From Gemmatimonadota bacterium (GTDB lineage Bacteria; Gemmatimonadota; Gemmatimonadetes; Longimicrobiales; Gaopeijiaceae), in assembly GCA_022340865.1 (NCBI GenBank), contig JAJDNC010000065.1, positions 46,025 to 110,024 on the forward strand: 64,000 nt of DNA. The letters are read 5' to 3'. Position 1 is the first letter of the stretch, and each line of letters starts with the position of its first letter. The position numbers and the translations under genes were made by a program. This document shows positions 25,558-34,078 of the stretch, in pieces. Under the pieces are notes generated by a model. The model saw only the letters and a program-made list of their open reading frames with translations. It was not told the origin of the DNA and did not search any database.

Positions 25558-26280
25558 TCAGCTCCTCCTCGGTTGGCTGGGACGCATCTCGATGCGGCTC
25601 AGGTGAGCCGCCTTGGGATATGCCATGAGCTGCATCACCGCAAGCGCGCATTCTTCGGCCTCGAGCCTCCATGTCCGCCCTGGATCCTGCTCGCGACTTC
25701 CGAAGTGCGTGTTTACGCTGCCCGGCATGACGATGCTCACCCGAACGTCGTCGTAACGCACGTCCAGCATCATGGCCTCGGTCATTCCGAGGAGGCCGAA
25801 CTTCGACGCGTTGTATCCCGTGCCGCCGGCGAAGCTGTTCCGGCTGGCCAGCGACCCGATGTTGACGATCCACCCGTCGCCGGTAGCCGACAGGTGGGGC
25901 AGGGCCGCCTTCGAGCAGTAGAAGACCCCGCCGAGATTCACGTCGATCTGGCGCCGCCACTCGTCCACGCTCAGCTCGGTGATGGGCTTGATGATGCCGA
26001 CACCCGCGTTGTTCACCAGGATGTCCAGACGCCCGAGCCTGGCCACCGTGTCCGCCACCAGGTGCTCGCAGGCCTCGGGATCCGACACGTCGCACACCGT
26101 GCCCAGGATCTCTCCGGCCGCACCCTCGGCCAGCCGGCGGGCCACGCCATCCACATCCGCCGCCGTGCGGGCGCTCACGACCACCGACGCACCGGCGTCC
26201 GCGAGGTGCTCCGCGATGGCGAGCCCGATGCCCTTGGTGCTCCCCGTGACGATGGCCACCTTACCGCTCAGGTCCGGCAT
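25558..26280 (-). CDS. Short-chain dehydrogenase/reductase
   Basis: The 240-residue protein has classical SDR motifs: VTGSTKGIG for the dinucleotide, NNAGVG, catalytic Ser in IVNIGSLASRNS and YNASK for the Tyr/Lys pair. The lysine-rich substrate region is not distinctive, so the substrate is unknown; it resembles 3-ketoacyl-type reductases. ATG 26280 is preceded by an exceptionally strong AAGGAGGGGGGAG binding site. The ClC gene follows closely on the same strand. Confidence 0.9.
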   Translation of the reverse strand: MPDLSGKVAIVTGSTKGIGLAIAEHLADAGASVVVSARTAADVDGVARRLAEGAAGEILGTVCDVSDPEACEHLVADTVARLGRLDILVNNAGVGIIKPITELSVDEWRRQIDVNLGGVFYCSKAALPHLSATGDGWIVNIGSLASRNSFAGGTGYNASKFGLLGMTEAMMLDVRYDDVRVSIVMPGSVNTHFGSREQDPGRTWRLEAEECALAVMQLMAYPKAAHLSRIEMRPSQPRRS

Positions 26281-26465
26281 CTCCCCCCTCCTTGCGCCGG
26301 AGCGTGCGCGACCCGAAGGAGGTCCCGCTCCGGCCGTCATCATTACGACCGTAGTACCAGTGTTCCACGAATGTCTCGGGATTTCAACGTACGGCGTCGG
26401 CTACGAGGTGTGTCGGACGGGTCGGCCGAGCCGTCCTCCTGGGTGTTGCCGAGCCGGAATGAGAA

Positions 26466-26496
26466 GAGGGGCCGGCCCGGAAAGAGCCGACCCCTC
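26466..26496 (-). terminator. Hairpin terminator after trxB
   Basis: An 11-bp stem with one mismatch (gaggggccggc / gccgacccctc) and a nine-base loop lies 24 bases beyond the trxB stop. It has no T-tract but shares its GAGGGG-CCGGC arms with the hairpin at 21931. Confidence 0.6.
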
Positions 26497-26519
26497 GCGT
26501 GTTCGCAAGCGCCGATCCC

Positions 26520-27536
26520 TCAGCGCACCGCCACCTCTTCCTTCCCACTGACGTGGGCCTCCGCGCCGCCGTGCGCGAGCCACCGCTCCGCGTCCAGCGC
26601 CGCCATGCACCCCGTTCCGGCCGCGGAGATGGCCTGCTTGTAGTAATCGTCCATGACGTCACCGCAGGCGAAGACGCCGGGCACCGAGGTGTTGGTGCGC
26701 CAGGGCACCGACATCTCCACGTAGCCGTTGGGCTTCAAAGCCACCTGGTCCCCGAGGAACGCGGTGTTGGGCTGGTGCCCGATGGCCACGAAGAGCCCGT
26801 CGACCGAAAGCTCGCTCGCGGCCCCGGTGACGGTGTCCTGGAGACGCAGTCCGGTGATGACATCGTCGCCCAGCACTTCGGTCACGACCTTGTTCCACTC
26901 CACGCGGATCTTCTCGTCGGCCAGCGCACGCTCGGCCATGATCCGCGATGCCCGGAACTCGTCACGCCGGTGAATGATGACCACTTCCTTGGCGAACTTG
27001 GTCAGGTAGATGGCGTCCTCCATGGCCGAGTCGCCGCCTCCGACCACCGCGAGCACCTTGTTCCGGAAGGCCGGAAGCGCCCCGTCGCATACCGCGCAGG
27101 CGCTCACGCCTCCACCGGACTGGGCCAGGCGCTCCTCGTTGGGCAGGCCGATCCACTTGGCGTTGGCACCGGTGGCGAGGATGACCGCCTCCGCCCGCAC
27201 CTCCTTGCCGCGGCTCGACTTCAGGACGAAGGGATATTGCTGGAAGTCGACCTCCGCGATGTCCTCGGTGACGATGCGCGTGCCGAAGCGCTGGGCCTGC
27301 GCGCGCATCTCCATCATGAGCTCCGGGCCGGTGATGCCTTCCTTGAAGCCCGGGTAGTTCTCCACCTCGGTGGTGAACATGAGCTGGCCCCCGGGGATCA
27401 TCGTCCTGCTCCCGGCCCCCTCGAAGACGAGAGGCTCCAGCTGCGCGCGGGCGGCATAGACCGCCGCGGTCCAGCCCGCGGGACCGGACCCGATGATGAC
27501 GACGTGCTCGAGCTCCCGTGGCGTGTTGTCCGTCAT
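26520..27536 (-). CDS. trxB: Thioredoxin-disulfide reductase
   Basis: The 338-residue flavoprotein has the N-terminal FAD loop [17 protein letters not shown], the redox pair Cys147 and Cys150 in SACAVCDG, the NADPH loop [12 protein letters not shown] and the late [11 protein letters not shown] motif. It transfers electrons from NADPH to thioredoxin. A remnant of a related ferredoxin-NADP reductase lies 45 bases upstream on the same strand. The ATG at 27536 matches the usual family start. Confidence 0.96.
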   Translation of the reverse strand: MTDNTPRELEHVVIIGSGPAGWTAAVYAARAQLEPLVFEGAGSRTMIPGGQLMFTTEVENYPGFKEGITGPELMMEMRAQAQRFGTRIVTEDIAEVDFQQYPFVLKSSRGKEVRAEAVILATGANAKWIGLPNEERLAQSGGGVSACAVCDGALPAFRNKVLAVVGGGDSAMEDAIYLTKFAKEVVIIHRRDEFRASRIMAERALADEKIRVEWNKVVTEVLGDDVITGLRLQDTVTGAASELSVDGLFVAIGHQPNTAFLGDQVALKPNGYVEMSVPWRTNTSVPGVFACGDVMDDYYKQAISAAGTGCMAALDAERWLAHGGAEAHVSGKEEVAVR

Positions 27537-27581
27537 TGCTGCTGTACCTCGCTCCCTTGGCTTCAGGGCCCGTCAGAGGCC

Positions 27582-27813
27582 CTACCTGTCCTTGAAGATA
27601 TTCATGCCCGCGGAGTGCCCCGGCTTGACGCGCACCGAGGGCCCCACGAAGTGCACGGCGTTGTCGACGGCGACGGCCGTCTCAGCAAAACCCGCGGCGA
27701 CGCCGTCGGGTTTCACGGAACGGTCCACGATGTCGCCGCCGGCCATGGAGGGCCCCGAAATGCCCCGTGTGGCCTCCTCCGATGACCGCGAGGTCCCGGA
27801 TGCCGTCGACCAT
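27582..27813 (-). pseudogene. Remnant of a thioredoxin-reductase-like ferredoxin-NADP reductase
   Basis: An ATG at 27813, six bases after the Nudix gene and with GAGGG upstream, opens MVDGIRDLAVIGGGHTGHFG, the FAD-binding start of this reductase family. About 24 codons later the matching sequence moves to another frame: KPDGVAAGFAETAVAVDN and then VRVKPGHSAGMN followed by TAG, which is the C-terminal part of YumC-type reductases (GFGEAP-A-NNA ... PGHS). About 250 middle residues are missing. The two ends thus survive joined out of frame, which points to one internal deletion. Confidence 0.65.
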
Positions 27814-27819
27814 CGGCCC

Positions 27820-28263
27820 TCAGACGGAGGTGGTGGCGGCGACATCCCGCGCCACGCGGACCACCTCGCGGGCGTTGTCGTAGGTGATGCGCGCCTCGGC
27901 ATCCTCCAGGGACAGCCAGACGCACTCGGTGATCCCCTCCGCCTCCTCGGGCACGGGATCGCCCGCGTCCGACGCCATCAGGTAGAACGCACAGAACTTG
28001 TGGATCAGCTTGCCGCCGGCCCGGAAGTACCAGTCGATGGTGGCCAGCTCCGGGCCCAGCCTCAGCCCGTGGAGTCCGGTCTCCTCGGCGACCTCGCGCA
28101 GGGCGGCCTCCCCGGAGCTCTCGCCGTTCTCCAGGTGACCCTTGGGAAGACCCCAGTTGCCGTAGGGATCACGGATCACGAGGGCGCTCAGAACGTCGTC
28201 CACCCGTCGGACGACCACGCCCCCGGCGCTCCGTTCCACCCGCGCACGCCCCCGCTTCGCCAT
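27820..28263 (-). CDS. Nudix hydrolase
   Basis: The 147-residue protein has a perfect Nudix box at residues 42-64 (GHLENGESSGEAALREVAEE followed by TGL), preceded by GGVVVRR and NWGLPKG. Such enzymes hydrolyse nucleoside diphosphates linked to another group; bis(5'-nucleosyl)-tetraphosphatase-like members have this length and the GNWGLPKGH context. The ATG at 28263 follows a GAGAGGGATCA binding site. It is 60 bases downstream of mlaD and six upstream of the reductase remnant. Confidence 0.9.
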   Translation of the reverse strand: MAKRGRARVERSAGGVVVRRVDDVLSALVIRDPYGNWGLPKGHLENGESSGEAALREVAEETGLHGLRLGPELATIDWYFRAGGKLIHKFCAFYLMASDAGDPVPEEAEGITECVWLSLEDAEARITYDNAREVVRVARDVAATTSV

Positions 28264-28323
28264 TGATCCCTCTCTAGATGTTGCGATCACATTCGCGCGG
28301 CCATGCATCCACGGGACACTCCC

Positions 28324-29331
28324 CTAGAAGATGGACAGACGCACGTAGCGCCGCGGGTTCTCCCGCAGGTCCCGTAGAAGCAGGTCCAACTGTGCCAGCA
28401 CCCCTTCCGCCCGCACGGCAAAGGTACTGTCGGAGAGAAGGATGCCCAGGGATCCCTTCCCCGACTCGAGCTGCGCCGTGATGCGGTCCAGCCTCGCGAA
28501 GACCGAGTCCGCGCGGGTCAGCGTCGACTGGATCTGCTCCGACGATCCCGACACGACGCCCGAGACCTGCCGGATGCTCCCGGTCGCCAGCCGTACGTTG
28601 GTGACGATGGAGTCCAGCTGGGCCTCCCTGAGCACGCTGTCCACGCGCTCGAAGGAGCGCCGCGCGACCCGTGAGGCCTCCTCGATCTGCGTGAGCGCGG
28701 TATCGGCGTTGGCCGTCACGTTCCTCGCTACCGAGGACTCCTGGTTCACGAGGTCCCGTATCTCCCTGCTGATGGCCTCGATGTTGTCGATGGCCTGAGA
28801 GAGGTTCTGAGCGGTCTTCTGGCTGAAGGCCATCTCCAGCCGATTCGTGAGGTTCTCCAGGTTCGTGGAGATCTCCTCGGCGGACGCGGTGAGGCGCGTG
28901 AGCTCGGGGAGCGTGTAGCCCCCCACCACCCGCACCCCTCCTGAGGAGGCAGACCGCGGAACGGCGTAGAAGTCGTATTCCGGATAGTGCGAACGGCTCA
29001 CGATCTCGGCCTGCCAGTCACCGAACATGGACTCCGGGGCGAGCACGGCGCCCGCGTCCTCCGGCAGCTTCACCGTCTTCTCGAGGTTCACCGACACCCG
29101 GACCGCCTGGCCGTCGGGCTCGACCTCGATGCTCGAGACCCTCCCGATGCGCACGCCGCGGAAGACCACTGCATCACCCGGCGTGAGCTCGGCCACGTTG
29201 GGGACGAGGATCTCCAGAGGCACGAGGGCACGCCCCCAGTGCGCACCCTTGAGCCATAGAGTGCCCCCGACGCCCACTGCGACGGCGATGATGATGACGA
29301 ACCCCACCAGAAGCTCGCGACCCTTGCTCAT
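28324..29331 (-). CDS. mlaD: MlaD/MCE-family lipid-transport protein
   Basis: The 335-residue protein has one membrane helix (about residues 7-27) followed by an MCE domain (about 38-120, VPNVAELTPGDAVVFRGVRI) and a long helical, coiled-coil C-terminus (about 135-330). It would form the periplasmic ring of an Mla-type ABC system that moves phospholipids between membranes. ATG 29331 overlaps the mlaF stop (ATGA), so translation is coupled. Confidence 0.9.
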   Translation of the reverse strand: MSKGRELLVGFVIIIAVAVGVGGTLWLKGAHWGRALVPLEILVPNVAELTPGDAVVFRGVRIGRVSSIEVEPDGQAVRVSVNLEKTVKLPEDAGAVLAPESMFGDWQAEIVSRSHYPEYDFYAVPRSASSGGVRVVGGYTLPELTRLTASAEEISTNLENLTNRLEMAFSQKTAQNLSQAIDNIEAISREIRDLVNQESSVARNVTANADTALTQIEEASRVARRSFERVDSVLREAQLDSIVTNVRLATGSIRQVSGVVSGSSEQIQSTLTRADSVFARLDRITAQLESGKGSLGILLSDSTFAVRAEGVLAQLDLLLRDLRENPRRYVRLSIF

Positions 29332-30077
29332 GGAGCTACCTCCAACAGGTCCGGTCTCCCCTCGATGAAACCACGCACGACTGGGTCCTGGGTTTCCCGG
29401 AGCTGATCGGGAGTTCCCTCGAAGCGGATCCTTCCATCGTGGAGCATGGCGATCCTGTCGGAGATCCGGAACGCGCTTTCCATATCGTGGGTGATGACCA
29501 CCCCCGTGACCTCGAGCTCCCGGCGCATGCGCATGATGAGCTCGTTGATGACGGCGGAGGTGACGGGATCCAGTCCGGTCGTGGGCTCGTCGTAGAGGAG
29601 GTACTTGGGCGCGGTGGCGATGGCGCGCGCCAGCCCCGCCCGCTTGCGCTGCCCCCCGGACAGCTCGGCGGGAAACCGCTCGCCGTAGCCGTCGAGGTCC
29701 ACCAGATGAAGGCACTCCTCCACCCGTTCGGAGATCCGCCCCCGGGTCCATCCCGGAATCCTCTTCAGTCCCATGCCCACATTGTCGTGCACGGTCATGG
29801 AGTCGAACAGGGCCGCGAACTGGAAGACGTATCCCACCTCCCGACGGAGCTCGTACAGCTCTTCCCGTGACAGGGTAGCCACGTTGCGGCCGTCCACCCA
29901 GATCTCTCCCTGATCCGGCTCCAGGAGGCGGATGACGTGCTTCAGGGCCACCGACTTGCCCACTCCGGACCCACCTATGATGGAGAGTGTCTGCCCCTCC
30001 CGGATCTCCAGGGAGAATCCCTTGAGAACCTGCTTGGGCCCGAACGCCTTGTGGACGTCGATCAGTCGGATGCTCAT
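29328..30077 (-). CDS. mlaF: ABC transporter ATPase (MlaF type)
   Basis: The 249-residue ATPase has Walker A GGSGVGKS, a Q-loop in YVFQFAALFDSMTV, signature LSGGQRKRAGLARAIA, Walker B LLYDEPTTGLD and the H-loop THDM. The FAALFDSMTV context is typical of the Mla/Mkl subfamily. It energises the permease encoded immediately upstream. Both of its ends overlap neighbours by ATGA. Confidence 0.95.
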   Translation of the reverse strand: MSIRLIDVHKAFGPKQVLKGFSLEIREGQTLSIIGGSGVGKSVALKHVIRLLEPDQGEIWVDGRNVATLSREELYELRREVGYVFQFAALFDSMTVHDNVGMGLKRIPGWTRGRISERVEECLHLVDLDGYGERFPAELSGGQRKRAGLARAIATAPKYLLYDEPTTGLDPVTSAVINELIMRMRRELEVTGVVITHDMESAFRISDRIAMLHDGRIRFEGTPDQLRETQDPVVRGFIEGRPDLLEVAP

Positions 30078-30859
30078 TTCAGCAGCGTCGCCGCCCAGAA
30101 GGCGTCCAGGACCAGGATGATCATGCTACTCACCACCACCGAGCGCGTGGTGGACTTGCCGACGCCCTCCGCGCCTCCGCTGGTGGAGAAGCCGAAGAAG
30201 CACCCCACCGATGTGACCGTGAGGCCGAAGCTCACGGACTTGATGACCGAAAACCACACGTCCCAGGGTTGGAAGAAGAGGCGCAGCCCCTTGAGAAACG
30301 TCTGGGACGACATGTCCAGCAGGTACATGGAGGTGAGCCACCCCGCCAGCACACCGACGGCGTCGGCGAGGAGGACCACTATGGGGAACATGAGGGCGCC
30401 GGCCAGCACCCGCGGCACCACCAGGTAGGCATTGGGATCGTAGGCCAGCGTCTCCAGCGCGTCCACCTGCTCTGTCACGCGCATCGTCCCGATCTCGGCC
30501 GCGATGTTGGCCCCCACCCGACCCGACAGGGCGAGCCCCGTGAGCACGGGACCCAGCTCCAGCACCATGGTCTTGCCCACCAGCGTGCCCACGAAATAGA
30601 GGGGAACGGCGCCGGTGAAGGTGTAGGAGGCCTGAAGCGCGAGAACCACGCCCGTGAACAGCGCGATGAAGATGGCGATGGGGACGGAATCCACCCCGAT
30701 CTTGGCCATCTGAGCCAAGAGGTGCGGCCCCCAGATGGAGCCCTTGCGAAGTGCCCGGACGGCACCCACCGCGAGGTACCCCGCCCTGCCCACGGTCGCC
30801 ACCGACGAAAGGACGGCCCCTCCCACGGCCTCGACGGGTCTGAGCAGGGAAACGCGCAT
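30074..30859 (-). CDS. mlaE: ABC transporter permease (MlaE family)
   Basis: The 261-residue membrane protein has the MlaE features: about five membrane segments, LELGPVLTGLALSGRVGANIAAEIGTM-like core motif (core LTGLALSGRVGANIAAEIG) and RVTEQVDALETLAYDP. It forms the lipid channel of the Mla complex with the two genes downstream. ATG 30859 was chosen; a TTG three codons earlier is also possible and neither has a strong binding site. Confidence 0.93.
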   Translation of the reverse strand: MRVSLLRPVEAVGGAVLSSVATVGRAGYLAVGAVRALRKGSIWGPHLLAQMAKIGVDSVPIAIFIALFTGVVLALQASYTFTGAVPLYFVGTLVGKTMVLELGPVLTGLALSGRVGANIAAEIGTMRVTEQVDALETLAYDPNAYLVVPRVLAGALMFPIVVLLADAVGVLAGWLTSMYLLDMSSQTFLKGLRLFFQPWDVWFSVIKSVSFGLTVTSVGCFFGFSTSGGAEGVGKSTTRSVVVSSMIILVLDAFWAATLLK

Positions 30860-30966
30860 GTTTGCCAAGATAACAGCCCGTGGCGGAAATACACGGGCCG
30901 GCGCGCCCCAGCCGGACGGCGCAGGGGACTCCCCCGGTCAGGGTGCCGCGGAGGGCCGGTGGGCCC

Positions 30967-31350
30967 TCACTTCGTCGGCGGCGCCTCGGACTCCAGGGTG
31001 AACTCCACTTCCTCCCTGGCCCCGGGGGGATCGGGAAGCGCATAGGAGATGCGAATGCGCCGTACCGCGCCTTTGGGGTCCGCCAGCGCCACTTCGAAAT
31101 CCAACCGTTGGTCGGCAGACACAATGCGGGTGCGCACCCGCTCTCCGGGCTCCGCCTCCGGGCCGTCCGCAGGGTTGCGGAACAAGGTCTTCGTGGACTG
31201 GCGGCCCGTCTCGAGCTGCCGTGTCACCTTCACCTGCCGGAGCCAATCGGGCTGGTAGTTCACCTCGTATTCGAAGCCGCGCTGATCAGCGCCGTGGCCC
31301 TCGCGGTTGTGTCTCGCCACCCGGGTACTCCAGAACGGGGTGTTCGCCAT
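30967..31350 (-). CDS. Hypothetical soluble protein
   Basis: The 127-residue product (starting MANTPFWSTRVARHNREGHG) is charged and mainly beta-strand in pattern, with no signal, membrane segment or known motif. Its start lies in an unusually AT-rich patch (31351-31375, with a run of seven T and TATATC on this strand) that probably holds its promoter, with a very short leader. It is 107 bases upstream of mlaE on the same strand and divergent from rho. Confidence 0.6.
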   Translation of the reverse strand: MANTPFWSTRVARHNREGHGADQRGFEYEVNYQPDWLRQVKVTRQLETGRQSTKTLFRNPADGPEAEPGERVRTRIVSADQRLDFEVALADPKGAVRRIRISYALPDPPGAREEVEFTLESEAPPTK

Positions 31351-31480
31351 CAAAAAAATGATATAAACGAATGTTTCTGACCGGTGCCCGAAAAGTCAAG
31401 TTTTCAATTCGGCGCGCAGGTCGAAACGGATTGCCCGCAAACGATCCTCGCGGGACGGGCCCTCACGGATTTTCCTTCTA

Positions 31481-31513
31481 CTCCGAGATCGCGCCCATCG
31501 TCAGATCTCGGAG
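31481..31513. repeat. Inverted repeat upstream of rho
   Basis: Perfect 10-bp arms ctccgagatc (31481-31490) and gatctcggag (31504-31513) flank a 13-base centre. It lies in the 490-base region between the hypothetical gene at 31350 and rho at 31844, upstream of the predicted rho promoter, and could be a regulator site or a hairpin. Nothing else between 31351 and 31630 could be supported as a feature. Confidence 0.5.
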
Positions 31514-31630
31514 AATTACAGGCGGAGAAGGAGCCGGAGGAACGGAAGCGCCCGGCGGTGGCGAATCGGCCGCCGGGCCGGCCCACGGGAGGGCGCGCAG
31601 CACGCCGTCGCGGCCCGGAGTCGACGAAGC

Positions 31631-31660
31631 TTGACCCGGTCATCGGCCGCGCCTTACCTT
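31631..31660 (+). promoter_or_regulatory. Weak predicted rho promoter
   Basis: TTGACC at 31631-31636 is followed after 18 bases by TACCTT (31655-31660). The -10 box matches the consensus at only three positions. If used, the rho leader is about 175 bases long. Confidence 0.35.
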
Positions 31661-31760
31661 GGCGTCGTTCCCGACAAGCTCCAACGCGCGCATTGCGGCC
31701 CTCACCGCCCGGTGAATTCGTACAGGGCCGACCCGTTCTCGCAGATCCGGCCCTCGGGCC

Positions 31761-31801
31761 GCCGCCCTACCCTACACTCACCGAAATCCCTCCTTCCTTC
31801 T
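31761..31801 (+). promoter_or_regulatory. C-rich, G-poor rut-like segment in the rho leader
   Basis: This stretch holds about 21 C and only 2 G in 40 bases, with repeated pyrimidine-C steps (ctaccctacactcaccgaaa, then ccctccttccttc). That is the composition of Rho-utilisation sites, and strongly unlike the surrounding G-rich sequence. Placed about 45-80 bases before the rho start codon, it could let Rho terminate its own message early, as known for E. coli rho. Confidence 0.5.
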
Positions 31802-31843
31802 CGCGGCCGCCCACGCCGCACCGTTCCCCGACGGAGCCCTCCC

Positions 31844-33097
31844 GTGGACATCACCGAGCTCAAGAGCAAGACCGTCGCCGAGCTGCAAGATCTGGCCGAG
31901 GAGCTGAGCATCCCGAACTACATCGGGATGCGGAAGCAGGATCTGGTCTTTCGTATCGAGCAGAGCCTGCTGGAGGGCGACGTGGTGCTGCGCGCGGAAG
32001 GCGTGCTGGAGATCCTCCCCGAGGGATACGGCTTCCTGCGATCCCAGGACTGGAACTACCTGTACGGGCCCGACGACATCTACGTGAGCCCTTCGCAGAT
32101 CAAGCGCTTCGATCTGCGTACCGGCGACACGATCCTCGGTCAGGTACGCCCGCCCAAGGACGGCGAGCGCTATCTGGCCCTCCTCAAGGTCGAGTCCGTC
32201 AACGGGCTGGATCCTGAGGCGACCAAGCACCGCGTGGGGTTCGACAACCTGCGCCCACGATATCCGGAGGACCGCCTGCATCTGGAGATCGAGGGCGGCA
32301 ATCTCACCATGCGCGTCGTGGACCTGATCTCCCCCATCGGCAAGGGGCAGCGCGGCCTCATCGTGTCGCCGCCCAAGGCGGGCAAGACCACCATCCTCCA
32401 GCAGCTGGCGAACTCCATCTCCACCAACCACCCGGAGGTGCACCTCATCGTCCTGCTCATCGACGAGCGCCCGGAGGAGGTCACGGACATGGAGGAGCAC
32501 GTGGACGCGGAGGTCATCTCGTCCACCTTCGACGAGCCCGCGGAGCGGCACACCCAGGTGGCCGAGATGGTGATGGAGAAGGCCAAGCGGCTGGTGGAGC
32601 ACGGCAAGCACGTGGTCATCCTCCTGGACTCCATCACGCGGCTGGCCCGGGCCTACAACGTCACGGTGCCCCACTCCGGGAAGATCCTCTCGGGGGGCGT
32701 GGACGCCAACGCTCTGCACAAGCCAAAGCGCTTCTTCGGGGCGGCGCGGAACATCGAAGAAGGGGGCTCGCTGACCATCGTGGCCACCGCGCTCATCGAG
32801 ACCGGGAGCCGCATGGACGAGGTGATCTTCGAGGAGTTCAAGGGCACGGGGAACATGGAGATCATCCTGGATCGCCACATCTCGGACAAGCGCGTCTTCC
32901 CGGCCATCGACCTGAACCGCTCGGGAACACGCAGGGAGGAGCTCCTCCTGTCGGAGACGGAGCTGAACCGGGTCTATCTCCTCCGGAACTTCCTCGCCGA
33001 CATGCCGCCCGCCGAGGCCATCGAGTTCCTGCTGACGCGCATGGCACGGACCACGACCAACCAGGAGTTCCTGGACAGCATGGCGCAGGGGGAGTAG
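31844..33097 (+). CDS. rho: Transcription termination factor Rho
   Basis: The 417-residue protein has the N-terminal Rho domain ([20 protein letters not shown]), the cold-shock-like RNA-binding part ([15 protein letters not shown]), and the ATPase core: Walker A in [33 protein letters not shown] and the R-loop region. It loads on C-rich RNA and releases it from polymerase. The GTG start at 31844 has GGAG nine bases upstream and matches the family N-terminus; the longer open frame upstream is leader sequence. Confidence 0.97.
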   Translation: MDITELKSKTVAELQDLAEELSIPNYIGMRKQDLVFRIEQSLLEGDVVLRAEGVLEILPEGYGFLRSQDWNYLYGPDDIYVSPSQIKRFDLRTGDTILGQVRPPKDGERYLALLKVESVNGLDPEATKHRVGFDNLRPRYPEDRLHLEIEGGNLTMRVVDLISPIGKGQRGLIVSPPKAGKTTILQQLANSISTNHPEVHLIVLLIDERPEEVTDMEEHVDAEVISSTFDEPAERHTQVAEMVMEKAKRLVEHGKHVVILLDSITRLARAYNVTVPHSGKILSGGVDANALHKPKRFFGAARNIEEGGSLTIVATALIETGSRMDEVIFEEFKGTGNMEIILDRHISDKRVFPAIDLNRSGTRREELLLSETELNRVYLLRNFLADMPPAEAIEFLLTRMARTTTNQEFLDSMAQGE

Positions 33098-33100
33098 CGC

Positions 33101-33202
33101 GTCGTAGACGGCGGTGACGCGCACCCTTCGCTCGGAGCGACGCGCCGTCGCACATGGAGATCCTGCGGGTTACCGCGAGGGGCGCAACTCGAATCCTCGC
33201 TC
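33101..33202 (-). repeat. Intergenic repeat copy 1 (about 100 bp)
   Basis: Read on the minus strand, this segment aligns by eye with 63432-63533 on the plus strand over its whole length: both begin gagcgaggattcga, share tgcgcccct, ccgcagga and gcgtcgct, and end in gcgtcaccgccg. Roughly four of five bases match. It starts three bases after the rho stop. The rest of this gap (33203-33372) holds two related direct repeats (around gcgMgagggtgcgaag at about 33229 and 33303) and an 8-bp hairpin acccgtgc/gcacgggt at 33259-33278. Confidence 0.7.
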
Positions 33203-33372
33203 AGAGTCCGCGTCACCACCTGTCCACCCGCGCGAGGGTGCGAAGACTCGCTCGGGGCACCCGTGCGACAGCACGGGTCGCGCCCCGCCACCGCCGCCGA
33301 ACCGCGCAAGGGTGCGAAGCAGAAGCAGTGGGCTCGCTCCGAGCGAAGGGCCCGCGCTGTCGACGCCACCTC

Positions 33373-33915
33373 CTACTCGTCCAGCACTTCCTCGTAGCGC
33401 GGGTTCACCACCAGATCCTCACCCGCGAAGACCTTGCGGTCCCACGGGAAGATCACGGTGGCGTCGGTGGCCAGGGCGAAGTAGTCCGGCTTGTAGCCCC
33501 TGGTGCGCGCGAAGCTCGTGGCGGTCCTCACCTCCGCTGGACGCACGTCGCGGGTGGCGGCCAGGGCGAGGCGGAGCGTCTCCCCCGACGTGACAATCTC
33601 GTCCACGAGGAGCACGCGCTTGCCCGCGGCCTGGGACGGTGCCGCCGACAGAATGGCCGGCCGCTGGCGCACGACCTCCTCCCCTTCCCGGCGCGTGATC
33701 TTCATGGAGTAGAAGTCGAGGCGCAGGATCGACGCGATGACCGCTCCTGGGATCACGCCCGCACGTGCGATGCCCACCACGATCTCGGGATCGAAGTCCC
33801 GGGCCACCCTCAGCGCGAGCGCCCGGCACAGCTCTCCGAACATCTCCCAGGAGACGTCCAGAAACTCGTCGGGATGGGGTGCGACGCCGGGCATGAAGAC
33901 ATCGGGGGGAGGCAT
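33373..33915 (-). CDS. Phosphoribosyltransferase
   Basis: The 180-residue protein is a type I PRTase: IVVGIARAGVIPGAVIAS for the first loop, and the PRPP motif VLLVDEIVTSGETLRLA. The tail GYKPDYFALATDATVIFPWD is like that of archaeal and bacterial hypoxanthine/xanthine-type enzymes. It probably salvages a purine base with PRPP, though a pyrimidine-regulator-type role cannot be excluded. The start is uncertain: ATG 33915 and an ATG at 33972 are both possible and neither has a clear binding site. Confidence 0.82.
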   Translation of the reverse strand: MPPPDVFMPGVAPHPDEFLDVSWEMFGELCRALALRVARDFDPEIVVGIARAGVIPGAVIASILRLDFYSMKITRREGEEVVRQRPAILSAAPSQAAGKRVLLVDEIVTSGETLRLALAATRDVRPAEVRTATSFARTRGYKPDYFALATDATVIFPWDRKVFAGEDLVVNPRYEEVLDE

Positions 33916-34078
33916 GGCCACAACGTACGTCACTCGTCGAAGGTGGGCAACGAGAGGATGCGTCTCCGGCATGGCGATTCCGGCCGGCCCCGAACCCCCG
34001 CCCGGCGCACCCGCCGTTGACGCCCTCCGACCTGTCAGGCGATTCTACGCCTCTTCCTGTCCCATGCCCTTACGTGCC

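Noticed and set aside
33174..33202. tRNA-like T-arm (ggattcga) in the intergenic repeat
   Set aside because: No acceptor, D or anticodon arms can be folded around it, and the copies at 63376 and 63432 change the loop bases.
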